Both the position numbers and the translations under genes were made by a program. The notes beneath the pieces were generated by a model. That model was given only the letters and a program-made list of their open reading frames with translations. It was not told the origin of the DNA and made no database searches. Below, piece after piece: positions 9,534-17,160 of a DNA stretch of 64,000 bases. Numbering within the stretch: position 1 is the stretch's first letter; each line of letters opens with the position of its first letter. Origin of the DNA: Glycomyces terrestris (GTDB lineage: Bacteria > Actinomycetota > Actinomycetes > Mycobacteriales > Micromonosporaceae); NCBI RefSeq assembly GCF_003933745.1, contig NZ_RSEB01000007.1, positions 62,001-126,000 on the forward strand. Direction: 5' to 3'.

Positions 9534-10070
9534 CTAGGCGACGGCGAGGTTGAGCTCCTCCCGCTCGGCCTCGGCCAGGTGGTTCTGGAGCCGGCGCGCG
9601 CGGAGCGTCGCGTCGGCGACCTCGCAGATCCGGGCGATCTCCACGTCGGCGGGGGACATCGCCGCGAGGCCGTGCTCCACCAGCCAGATGGTGACCTCCG
9701 CCCACGAGTACAGGCTCACCCTGGGCCGCGGCACCCGTGGTTCGGGGAACCCGCCGGCCCCGCGCCGGCCGGTCGCCCAGTGGTCGACGGCGGCGAGCGT
9801 CCTGCCGGTGCGCTCGGCGATCTCGGCGAGGGACACGTAGTCCTCGGTGACGCCGAGCAGGTCCACCTCGGCCCGCCGGCCCTGCCTGATGGCCGACACG
9901 ACCGCCTGGATCGCCGAGGGGGCCTCGCGGCGGAAGGTCCCCCAGCCCTCGCCTCCCGTGTCGGGGTCGAAGGCGATCAGGGCGTCGTCCCAGCCGGCCT
10001 CGTACAGCGCGTCGACGACGTGGTCACCGGGCGGGGCGGAGAAGCGCAGTTCGAATTCGTACACCGTCAC
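9534..10070 (-). CDS. putative antitoxin/HTH protein of a HicA-like pair
   Basis: 178 residues from a GTG start preceded by AAGGGAG. The N-terminal half (MTVYEFELRF, then DALYEAGWDDALI) resembles a small alpha/beta domain as in HicB-type partners; the C-terminal half (about 90-150) holds a MerR/AlpA-like helix-turn-helix (VSLAEIAERTGR, then GGFPEPRV and LYSWAEVTIWL), so the protein probably binds DNA. It lies 4 bp downstream of the small HicA-like gene in the same direction. The pairing of a roughly 80-residue basic protein with an HTH protein suggests a type II toxin-antitoxin-like unit, in which this one neutralises the partner and represses the operon. Function is inferred from context and fold impressions only. 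Confidence 0.6.
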   Translation of the reverse strand: MTVYEFELRFSAPPGDHVVDALYEAGWDDALIAFDPDTGGEGWGTFRREAPSAIQAVVSAIRQGRRAEVDLLGVTEDYVSLAEIAERTGRTLAAVDHWATGRRGAGGFPEPRVPRPRVSLYSWAEVTIWLVEHGLAAMSPADVEIARICEVADATLRARRLQNHLAEAEREELNLAVA

Positions 10071-10074
10071 CGTT

Positions 10075-10323
10075 TCATGCTCCCTTCTCGATGTCCGCTT
10101 CCGGACCGTGCGAACAGTCGTCCGCGGCCCGCCGAAGCAACCTGGCGAAGTCCTCGGGCGATCGCGGCGTGGACCAGATCGATCGCGGCGGCCGGCAACC
10201 GGACTCGCCGCCGGGGCAGTAGGCCCGGCCCCAAGCGTGCCCGCTGGACCCCCTGATCTTCCAGCCTCTCGCCTCCATGTACTCGATCGCCGCGCGGATG
10301 TGCTTGTCGGGATGTCTCGGCAT
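10075..10323 (-). CDS. small HicA-like protein (putative toxin)
   Basis: 82 residues. The sequence KHIRAAIEYMEARGWKI, then GHAWGRAYCP and SIWSTPRSPEDFARLLRR, matches the general plan of HicA mRNA interferases: a helix, a strand with Gly-Trp, a G-[SH]-H/W turn bearing the likely catalytic His, a strand, and a basic C-terminal helix. It is longer than minimal HicA (about 60) and carries cysteines (CPGGESGC), so it may be a distinct subfamily. The ATG at 10323 lies inside a perfect inverted repeat and only 9 nt after a TAGTGT hexamer on the minus strand, so the message may be leaderless. First gene of a two-gene operon. Confidence 0.55.
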   Translation of the reverse strand: MPRHPDKHIRAAIEYMEARGWKIRGSSGHAWGRAYCPGGESGCRPPRSIWSTPRSPEDFARLLRRAADDCSHGPEADIEKGA

Positions 10324-10342
10324 GTAGAAATAACACTACATG
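10321..10342 (-). promoter_or_regulatory. inverted repeat/operator and -10 over the start of the HicA-like gene
   Basis: CATGTAG (10321-10327) and CTACATG (10336-10342) are perfect inverted repeats with an AT-rich 8-bp spacer in otherwise GC-rich DNA. The repeat contains the gene's ATG and, on the minus strand, TAGTGT, a TANNNT-type -10. This is the placement expected for autorepression by the downstream HTH protein. Confidence 0.5.
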
Positions 10343-10389
10343 CACTTCCCGGTGAGCGGTAGCGACACGCGACGCCTCTCGGGCAGACG

Positions 10390-10421
10390 GAAGGGCCCCG
10401 GCCTGGCGGCCGGGGCCCTTC
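10390..10421. terminator. 14-bp GC hairpin ending the ABC importer operon
   Basis: GAAGGGCCCCGGCC (10390-10403) pairs with 10408-10421 around a TGGC loop. It lies about 125 bp past the end of the minus-strand substrate-binding protein gene, the last gene of the importer operon. Confidence 0.75.
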
Positions 10422-10544
10422 GCTTCCCTCGTTCGCCGCGCGTGACCCGCCTCGGTGCTGCGCGGCCGCGGCGGGCCCCGGAGGGCCCGCCGCCGAGTCC
10501 GGCTCCCGGAGCGAGCAGCGTCTCCGGGAGCGGATCCTGGTCCC

Positions 10545-12326
10545 CTACGCGGGCTCGATGCCGCCCTCGAGGATGCGGACCATGATCGGGTTGTCGAAGT
10601 AGATGTCGTTGAGCTCGTAGTCGCCCGGCGCGATCTCCTTCACCCGCTCGCCCTCGATCGCGTACGAGACGCGCTGGTTGAGGAACAGCGGCAGGCGCGG
10701 CAAGGTCTCGTTGAAGACGATGCCGAGCGTCTTGTTCGCCTCGGCCTGCTCCTCCTCGGTGCCCTTCTGCGACGCCAGGTACAGCTCGTCCACGTTGACC
10801 GTGCCGAGCGAGGCCGTCTCGACCTCCGCGGTCGGCAGGCCCATGCCCGGCGCGTCCGCGGTCTGCGAGTTGTCCGTGAACCAGGTCATCTGCCAGGAGC
10901 CGTACACGTACGGCACGAACGGGTTCGCCCACTGGCGCACCGCGATGTCGAACTCGCCGGCGCCCCAGATGCCCCACGGGTTGTCCGCCGGGACGTTCTC
11001 GTAGGCCACCTTCAGGCCGAACTCCGACAGCTGCGAGGCCGCCTGCTCGCCAGTGAGCGAGAAGTCGGTCCAGCCCTCGACGCCGATGATGGTGTACTCC
11101 GCGAGCGACCCGTCCGGCTTGTGCCAGCCGTCCGACTCCTTGGCCCAGCCGGCGCCGGTGAGGAGCTCCTCGGCCTTGGCGTGGTCGGTCGCGTAGAACT
11201 CCAGCTCCACGTCGTCGAACAGGCCCTCGGCGTGCGGGTCCGGCAGACCCGTGTAGGTCGACGGGATGTAGTAGCCGCCGTTGCCCTTCGCGATCTCGCC
11301 GATGACCTCGGTGTCGAAGACGTACATGAACGCCTTGCGCACGTTCGGGTCCGCGAACTCGGGGAACCGGCCCTGGTTGAGCATCAGGCCGACGCCGTCG
11401 TAGCCGGGGGTCGACAGCTCCTTGAGGCCCTCGACGCCCGCGATCGTCTGGCGGTCGGTCGCGCCGAGCACCTGGGTCGAGTAGTCCACCGCGGACGAGA
11501 GCAGGAACTGCACCGAGGCGGCGTTGTCGCCCTTCTGGACCTCGATCGTCTCGAACTTCACCTGGTCGGCGAACAGGCCGTCCTCGTGGACCGACATGGT
11601 GATGACGGTCTCGCCGATCTGCTCGAACTTGTAGGCGCCGCAGGTGATGAAGTCCTCGTCGAGGAAGTCCTCGGCCGCGATCTTCTCCGACAGCGCGACC
11701 TGGCCCGGCCCGCCCTGGACCTCGCCGGCCTCGACCAGGCCCTGGGCCTCGTCCATCCACGCGCCGTAGCGCGAGTAGGGGAGCACCTGCGCCTTGAGCG
11801 CGCCGTGCTCGACGCCGGTGAACGACTCGGTGTAGGTCACCGTGACGGTGGTGTCGTCGTCGGCGGTCACCGACGCGAGCTGGTCCCAGCCGATGGTGCC
11901 CTGCGCGGCGTTCAGCTTCTGGAGGTAGATCGTGCCGGCCACGTCCTTCGAGGTGACGTCGGTGCCGTCGGTCCACTTGATCCCCGAGCGCAGCTTGATC
12001 GTCAGCGTGGTGCCGTCGAGGGCCACCGACTCGGCCAGCTGCGGCACCCACTCGTGCGTCTCCCAGTTCAGGATCGCGCAGCGCGGGATGAACAGCTCGG
12101 CCACGGGAGCGGCGGTCAGCAGCACACCGGTGTTCAGCGCCGCGTTGTAGTGCTCGACGGACACGTCGAACGGGTACACGTACACGAACTTGCCGCTGGC
12201 GCCTTCGCCCCCGCCGCTGTCGGCCTGGCAGGCCCCGAGGACGGAGGTGGTCGCAACGGCGCCGGCGCCGAGGCCGACCGCCTGCATGAGGTTGCGTCGG
12301 CTGATCTCGAATCGCTGAGAGGTCAT
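10545..12326 (-). CDS. ABC importer solute-binding lipoprotein, family 5 (peptide/oligosaccharide)
   Basis: 593 residues. The N terminus has an SRRNLM twin-arginine-like stretch, a hydrophobic core and the lipobox SVLGAC, so it is probably exported by Tat and lipidated. The mature protein has the family 5 (OppA/DppA) layout, including KLRSGIKWTDGTDVTSKDV and the lobe-crossing segments FPEFADPNVRKAF and DHAKAEELLTGAGW. It delivers substrate to the permeases encoded upstream. Family 5 proteins bind peptides, cello- or manno-oligosaccharides, nickel and others; no residue here fixes the ligand. The ATG overlaps the preceding small gene as ATGA, and AAGGA lies 7 nt upstream. Last gene of the operon. 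Confidence 0.92.
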   Translation of the reverse strand: MTSQRFEISRRNLMQAVGLGAGAVATTSVLGACQADSGGGEGASGKFVYVYPFDVSVEHYNAALNTGVLLTAAPVAELFIPRCAILNWETHEWVPQLAESVALDGTTLTIKLRSGIKWTDGTDVTSKDVAGTIYLQKLNAAQGTIGWDQLASVTADDDTTVTVTYTESFTGVEHGALKAQVLPYSRYGAWMDEAQGLVEAGEVQGGPGQVALSEKIAAEDFLDEDFITCGAYKFEQIGETVITMSVHEDGLFADQVKFETIEVQKGDNAASVQFLLSSAVDYSTQVLGATDRQTIAGVEGLKELSTPGYDGVGLMLNQGRFPEFADPNVRKAFMYVFDTEVIGEIAKGNGGYYIPSTYTGLPDPHAEGLFDDVELEFYATDHAKAEELLTGAGWAKESDGWHKPDGSLAEYTIIGVEGWTDFSLTGEQAASQLSEFGLKVAYENVPADNPWGIWGAGEFDIAVRQWANPFVPYVYGSWQMTWFTDNSQTADAPGMGLPTAEVETASLGTVNVDELYLASQKGTEEEQAEANKTLGIVFNETLPRLPLFLNQRVSYAIEGERVKEIAPGDYELNDIYFDNPIMVRILEGGIEPA

Positions 12327-12511
12327 CGCCGTTTCCTTTCGATGTAGAGGGCGATAGAGGTTATGAGGATGAGGAACAATCCGAGTCCGACGGTCAGCGC
12401 GCTGATGGAGGACTCTGCGGTTCCGCTGGGCAGGAGGAGCAGGAGGAGCACCGCGGCCAGGGTCAGGAGGACCCCGAACGCCAGCCCCGCGCGGGCGATC
12501 AGGCCGACCAT
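12323..12511 (-). CDS. 62-residue two-helix membrane protein inside the ABC importer operon
   Basis: This short gene is easily missed. From the ATG at 12511 it encodes 62 residues with two hydrophobic helices (about 9-28 and 37-55) and a basic end (IERKRR). It overlaps the 3' end of the second ATPase gene by 13 nt and its TGA overlaps the ATG of the binding protein (ATGA), so translation is coupled on both sides. I do not recognise a family. Position between ATPase and binding protein suggests a small accessory subunit of the transporter, or a coupling peptide. No canonical Shine-Dalgarno stands out, fitting translational coupling. Confidence 0.6.
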   Translation of the reverse strand: MVGLIARAGLAFGVLLTLAAVLLLLLLPSGTAESSISALTVGLGLFLILITSIALYIERKRR

Positions 12512-13638
12512 GCCGCTCCAGGTGTCTTGTGTGGATCTTCGGCCGCCCCCGCCGAGGCGGGACGCCGCGAACCGGGGACGGCGTCGAGGGTGAGCGTCCG
12601 GTCGGGCGCCTCCGCCGCGTCGCGCCGCCGGTCGCGCGCCACCACGTGGCAGGCGACGCGGCGGCCGCGGGCGGCGCCGCCCGCGCCCTCCAGGGCCGGG
12701 GCCGCGCTGTCGCACAGCCCCGGTTCGAAGGCGGGGCAGCGGGGGTGGAACGCGCAGCCGGCGGGCAGGTCGGTCAGGGACGGGATCTCGGCCGAGCGCA
12801 GCCGCTCGGCGGCCTGGTTGGCCTTCGCGAGGTCGGGGTCCGGTTCGCACACGGCGCCGATGAGCGCCTTCGTGTACGGGTGCTGGGGGTTCCCGATGAC
12901 CTCCGGGGTGGGGCCGTGCTCGACGACCTTCCCCAGGTACATGACCGCGATCTCGCCGTCCCACGCGAAGTACTTCGCGACCGCGAGGTCGTGGGTGATG
13001 AACAGGAAGCCGACGTCGAGGTCGTCGCGCAGCCGCCCGAGGGTGTTGAGCAGGCTCACCCGGATCGACACGTCGAGCATGGAGGTCGACTCGTCGCAGA
13101 TGAGCAGCTCGGGGTTCATGGCGAGCGAGCGGGCCACGTTGACGCGCTGGCGCTGGCCGCCGGAGAGCTGGTGCGGGTAGGCGTCGAGGTAGGACTCGGG
13201 CGGCGTGAGGTCGACCAGCTGGAGCAGCTCGGCGGCCTTGGCGCGCGCCTCGGCGCGGTTCCCGACCAGGCCGTGGCGCTTCAGGCCCGCGGTGAGCGTC
13301 GAGGCGACGGTGCGGGTCGGGTTCAGGGCCGCGTACGGGTCCTGGTGGATGTACTGCACGGCCCGGCGGTAGGCGCTCCGCTCCGCCGCGCCCATGTCCG
13401 CCAGCGGCTTCCCGCGGAACTCGACGGCGCCGGCGGTGGGCCGGGTGATCCCGGCGGCGGCGCGGGCCGTGGTGGTCTTGCCGCAGCCGGACTCGCCGAC
13501 CAGGCACAGGACCTTGCCGGCCCGCACTTCGAGGTCGACGCCGCCGACGGCGGCGACCGGGCCCTTCCTGGTGTCGAAGACCTGCTCCAGGCCCCGGAGC
13601 CGCAGCAGGGGCGCGGCGCCCTGGGAAGCCTCAGACAT
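12499..13638 (-). CDS. oligopeptide/oligosaccharide ABC importer ATPase (DppF/OppF type)
   Basis: 379 residues. Walker A GESGCGKTT, signature LSGGQRQR, Walker B LLICDEST and the switch His in FITHD are all present, followed by the C-terminal oligopeptide-transporter domain with its cysteine motif (CAFHPRCP). It energises uptake together with the partner ATPase, whose stop overlaps this start by 8 bp; GGAG lies 7 nt before the ATG. The last 60 or so residues after the Cys motif are Ala/Arg-rich and less conserved. In Walker B the usual DEPT reads DEST; the catalytic Glu is kept, so activity is likely retained. Confidence 0.92.
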   Translation of the reverse strand: MSEASQGAAPLLRLRGLEQVFDTRKGPVAAVGGVDLEVRAGKVLCLVGESGCGKTTTARAAAGITRPTAGAVEFRGKPLADMGAAERSAYRRAVQYIHQDPYAALNPTRTVASTLTAGLKRHGLVGNRAEARAKAAELLQLVDLTPPESYLDAYPHQLSGGQRQRVNVARSLAMNPELLICDESTSMLDVSIRVSLLNTLGRLRDDLDVGFLFITHDLAVAKYFAWDGEIAVMYLGKVVEHGPTPEVIGNPQHPYTKALIGAVCEPDPDLAKANQAAERLRSAEIPSLTDLPAGCAFHPRCPAFEPGLCDSAAPALEGAGGAARGRRVACHVVARDRRRDAAEAPDRTLTLDAVPGSRRPASAGAAEDPHKTPGAAWSA

Positions 13639-14674
13639 TGGCGTTCTCCTTCCGGCGGAGGATGACCTGGTCGTGGTGGAGGCACGCGACCGAGTGGTGC
13701 ATGGCCTGCGGGCGGTCGGTGAGCAGCTCCAGCGGCACGCGGTCGCGCTTGCACTCGGCGGTGGCGAAGGCGCAGCGCGGGTTGAACGCGCAGCCGTCCG
13801 GCATCGACTTGAGGCTGGGCGGGTAGCCGGGGATCGACTCCAGCGCGGGCCGGTCGCCCTTGACGGGCATGACCGCGTTGATGAGCCCGGCCGTGTAGGG
13901 GTGCTTGGGGCCGTAGAAGATGTCGCGCGCCGAGCCGGTCTCGATGATGCGGCCGGCGTACATGGTGGCGACCCGGTCCGCGAGCTCGGCGGCGAGGCCG
14001 AGGTCGTGGGTGATGAACACCATCGTGAACCCGAACTTCTTGCGGAGCTCGTGGAGCTGCTGCACGATCGAGCGCTGCGTGAGCAGGTCGAGCGCGGTGG
14101 TCGGCTCGTCGAGGACGAGGACCTGCGGGTCGAGCGCGATCGCGAGCGCGATGAGGGCGCGCTGCTTCATGCCGCCGGACAGCTCGTGCGGGTACGCCTG
14201 GAGGACGCGGTCGGGGTCGAGGCGCACGGTCTCCAGCAGCTCCCCGGCGCGGGCCTCCACTGCGGCCCTCGTCCAGCGCTTGCGGCCGCCGGCGTGGTCG
14301 CGGAGGGTGTCGGCGAAGTGGTCGCCGATGCGGATGACCGGGTTGAAGGCGTTCATGGCGCCCTGGAAGACCATGGCGGCCTCGTTCCAGCGGAACCGGC
14401 GCAGCTGCTCCTTCTTCATCTTCAGCAGGTCGGCGGTGGAGCCGTCCTTGAGCCGGTAGGTGAGGGAGCCGGAGGTGATCTCGCCGAGGCCGGGCAGGAG
14501 CCGCAGCAGGCCGAGGCCGAGCGTGGTCTTCCCGCAGCCGGACTCGCCCACGAGCGCGAGCGACTGGCCCTCGTACAGGTCGAGGTCGACGCCGCTGACG
14601 GCGGTCACGGACTCCTTGCGGCCGGTGCGGTAGGCGATCGCGAGGTCGCGGACGCTGAGGATCGGGTCGGTCAT
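13631..14674 (-). CDS. oligopeptide/oligosaccharide ABC importer ATPase (DppD/OppD type)
   Basis: 347 residues, the normal size. Walker A GESGCGKTT, signature LSGGMKQR, Walker B VLVLDEPTTALD, switch His in FITHDLG, and the C-terminal family motif CAFNPRC. With the downstream DppF-type subunit it forms the heterodimeric motor. AAGG lies about 8 nt before the ATG. The permease gene upstream ends 4 bp before this start, so the operon is continuous. Confidence 0.93.
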   Translation of the reverse strand: MTDPILSVRDLAIAYRTGRKESVTAVSGVDLDLYEGQSLALVGESGCGKTTLGLGLLRLLPGLGEITSGSLTYRLKDGSTADLLKMKKEQLRRFRWNEAAMVFQGAMNAFNPVIRIGDHFADTLRDHAGGRKRWTRAAVEARAGELLETVRLDPDRVLQAYPHELSGGMKQRALIALAIALDPQVLVLDEPTTALDLLTQRSIVQQLHELRKKFGFTMVFITHDLGLAAELADRVATMYAGRIIETGSARDIFYGPKHPYTAGLINAVMPVKGDRPALESIPGYPPSLKSMPDGCAFNPRCAFATAECKRDRVPLELLTDRPQAMHHSVACLHHDQVILRRKENANV

Positions 14675-14678
14675 GGTC

Positions 14679-15578
14679 TCACCTTTCCCGGAGGCGCGGG
14701 TTGAGGGCCTGGTCGAGGCCGCGGCCCATCGTGACGAGCCCGATCGTGAAGAGCACGATCATGAACAGCGGCGCGACGACGAACGGCAGGGCGACCGGGT
14801 TGAGGTAGAAGTTCTGGCCCCAGGACTGGTGGATCATCAGGCCCCAGTTCGGCGTGCCCGAGGGCATGAGGCCGAGGACGTAGAGGCCGACGATCGCGTA
14901 GATGGCCTGGTTCACCGAGATCACGAAGTTCACGAAGATGAACCCGGCCATGTTCGGCAGGATCTCCCGGAAGACGATGCGGGCCGCGCCGAGGTCCTGG
15001 AGGCGGGCGGCCTCGACGAACTCGCGCTCCTTGAGCGACATGACCTGCGCGCGGATGGAGCGGAACAGGAAGGCCCACATGGTGGAGCCGACCACGATCG
15101 AGATGCCCCAGGCGGGGATGTCCTCGAAGAACGCGACGACCGCGAGCATGAGCAGGAACTGCGGGATGGTGACGGTGACGTCGGTGAGCTGGAGCAGCAC
15201 CGAGTCGACGCGGCCGCGGAAGTAGCCGGCGATCGAGCCGAGGGCGACGGCGACGAACACGGCCATGAGGGCCGCGAGCGTGCCGACCCAGATGGGCTCG
15301 GCGCCGGAGTTGACGAGGATCTTGAAGGTGTCCTTGCCCTCGTACTGGGTGCCGAGCCAGTGCTCGGCCGAGGGCTCGGTCCAGATCTGCGTCGTGTCGG
15401 TCGGGTTGTGCTGGTCGATGACGAGCGGGCCGACGAAGGAGAACAGGACGATGGCGAGGACCAGGACGGTCCCGGCGAACCCGGCGGGGGAGCGGGTGAG
15501 CCCGGTCCACAGGCGTCCGAGGAAGGACTCCTTGAAGTGCTTGCGGGGCTTGGCGATCGCGGCGTCCACGGTGGTCAT
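14679..15578 (-). CDS. ABC importer permease, DppC type
   Basis: 299 residues from the ATG at 15578, which overlaps the stop of the first permease as ATGA; the frame stays open far upstream but that is shadow. A cytoplasmic N terminus is followed by a first helix (AGFAGTVLVLAIVLFSFVGP), an extracytoplasmic loop with HWLGTQYEGKD and five more helices. The EAA-type ATPase contact loop EREFVEAARLQDLGAARI is clear. This is the second half of the translocation pore of the family 5 importer. Confidence 0.92.
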   Translation of the reverse strand: MTTVDAAIAKPRKHFKESFLGRLWTGLTRSPAGFAGTVLVLAIVLFSFVGPLVIDQHNPTDTTQIWTEPSAEHWLGTQYEGKDTFKILVNSGAEPIWVGTLAALMAVFVAVALGSIAGYFRGRVDSVLLQLTDVTVTIPQFLLMLAVVAFFEDIPAWGISIVVGSTMWAFLFRSIRAQVMSLKEREFVEAARLQDLGAARIVFREILPNMAGFIFVNFVISVNQAIYAIVGLYVLGLMPSGTPNWGLMIHQSWGQNFYLNPVALPFVVAPLFMIVLFTIGLVTMGRGLDQALNPRLRER

Positions 15579-16708
15579 CAGGCGTCCTGCCCTTCGGACT
15601 TGATGCGCGGGTCGATGCGGACCAGGAAGAGGTCCACCACGAGGCTCGCGATGACGACGGAGGTGGCGAGGATGATGACGGCGGCCTGCACGACCGGGTA
15701 GTCGCGGTTCCCGATGGCCTCCATGAGCATCTGGCCGACGCCGGGGTACTGGAGGATCTGCTCGATGACGATGGAGCCGCCGACGAGGGTGCCGAGCTGG
15801 AGCGCCACCTGCGGGATGATCGGCAGGAGCGCGTTGCGGCCGACGTACCCGCGCGAGATGCGGCCGGGCTTGAGGCCGCGGGCCTGCGCCACGGTCACGT
15901 AGTCCTCGGTGAGGACCTCGGTGGTGGCGGCCTTCATGTTGAGCATGAAGGAGCCGGTGGCGGTGAACGCGAACGCGATGATCGGGAGGATCGCGTGGAA
16001 CAGCGCGTCGCCGAAGAACACGAAGTCGAACCCGGGCTCGACGCCGGCGGTGATCCGCCCGCGCATGTCGAGGAAGGGGAGGACGCCGAGCATCGTGTAG
16101 CCGACGACCACGACCGCGGCGATGAGGATGTAGTTCGGGACGCCGGTGAGGAACGACCCGACGGAGGTCATGGCGTGGTCGAACCAGGAGCCGCGGCGGT
16201 AGGCCATCGCCATGCCGACCGAGAGGCCGACGACGATCGCGAGGACCACGCCCGCGCCGACCGCGAACAGCGTCCACGGCAGGTACTCCATGACGTGCTC
16301 GAACACGGTCTTGGAGGGGTTGGTGAGCGAGTTCCCGAAGTCGAGGGTGACCAGGCCCTTGAGGAAGTCGAGGTACTGCGCCCAGACGTTCGCGTCCGGG
16401 TCGTAGTTGATGATGTTCGCCGCGGTCGCCATCGCCTGCTCGTGGCTCATGCCGGCGGAGTTCAGGCGACCGGCCATGATCTCGATCGGGTCGCCGGGCA
16501 TGAGGTGCATGAGCAGGAAGGTGATCGTGGCGACCAGCCACACGACGAACACCGACTGGCGGATGCGGCGGAAGGCGTAGGAGGTCCACGCGCGGCGGAG
16601 GACGGACGAGCGCGCCGCGGGGGGCGGCGGACCGACCGCCGCGTCCGGCGGCGGTGCCGGTCGCCCGCTCGCATGCTGCGCCGAGGTCGGTGCGGAAGGT
16701 GCGGTCAC
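15578..16708 (-). CDS. ABC importer permease, DppB type
   Basis: 376 residues. The GTG at 16708 is preferred because AAGGAG lies 8 nt upstream; a GTG at 16717 is also in frame but would sit on the ribosome site. After a Pro/Ala-rich cytoplasmic N terminus of about 45 residues comes the DppB core: first helix (VFVVWLVATITFLLMHLMPGDP), the periplasmic domain with NYDPD, and the EAA loop VAQARGLKPGRISRGY. First gene of the importer operon. About 70 bp upstream lies an inverted repeat that may be the operator. Confidence 0.92.
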   Translation of the reverse strand: MTAPSAPTSAQHASGRPAPPPDAAVGPPPPAARSSVLRRAWTSYAFRRIRQSVFVVWLVATITFLLMHLMPGDPIEIMAGRLNSAGMSHEQAMATAANIINYDPDANVWAQYLDFLKGLVTLDFGNSLTNPSKTVFEHVMEYLPWTLFAVGAGVVLAIVVGLSVGMAMAYRRGSWFDHAMTSVGSFLTGVPNYILIAAVVVVGYTMLGVLPFLDMRGRITAGVEPGFDFVFFGDALFHAILPIIAFAFTATGSFMLNMKAATTEVLTEDYVTVAQARGLKPGRISRGYVGRNALLPIIPQVALQLGTLVGGSIVIEQILQYPGVGQMLMEAIGNRDYPVVQAAVIILATSVVIASLVVDLFLVRIDPRIKSEGQDA

Positions 16709-16780
16709 CTGGGGCACTCCTTCGTGCGTGGTCGGGGCTGGAGGCGGGGCGTGCTGCCGCGCCGCCGGGTACTGGATCGC

Positions 16781-16804
16781 GAAACAAATTGGAAAGATTG
16801 TTTC
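16781..16804 (-). promoter_or_regulatory. inverted repeat upstream of the ABC importer operon (candidate operator)
   Basis: GAAACAA (16781-16787) and TTGTTTC (16798-16804) are exact inverted repeats with a 10-bp AT-rich spacer, in an unusually AT-rich island within the 452-bp gap between the divergent importer operon and icd. The remaining parts of the gap show no gene. A substrate-responsive repressor is the obvious reader, but none is encoded in this window. Confidence 0.45.
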
Positions 16805-17079
16805 TAGTTAACGAACTTACCTGTCGTGACCCGGCGCACGCCAGCCTTGAGACGGAATCGTTACGTTGAACTTCAGGAGACGTTTTCCCTGGTCTCATCC
16901 GGGAGGTGCCGTCCGACGGTAGCCGGTCCGCGACGCTGCGGACAGCTCCTTCGGGGCGCGCCCGGCCGATCCCGGGCCGATGGGGCCGTTCGGTCGATGG
17001 TGCCGTCCGCCGAGCGGCCGCGCCCGGGCGGGCTGTGGCCAAGGACTCCCCGGGCGGGCGGCGGCCCCGCGTTCGAGTC

Positions 17080-17095
17080 CAGTACGCTCGTACTG
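17080..17095 (+). promoter_or_regulatory. palindrome upstream of icd
   Basis: CAGTACG-CT-CGTACTG is a perfect 16-bp palindrome 65 bp before the icd ATG; its right arm contains TACTGT, a possible -10 hexamer. If so, a bound protein would block the icd promoter directly. Confidence 0.35.
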
Positions 17096-17160
17096 TTAGG
17101 AGCAGTCCGCTCCCCGTCCCGACCACGCGCGGCGAAGCGCAAGGAGAGGTGCCGAAACCC

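Noticed and set aside
16708-16717. GTG at 16717 as start of the first importer permease
   Set aside because: It sits on the AAGGAG sequence; the GTG at 16708 has ideal 8-nt spacing.
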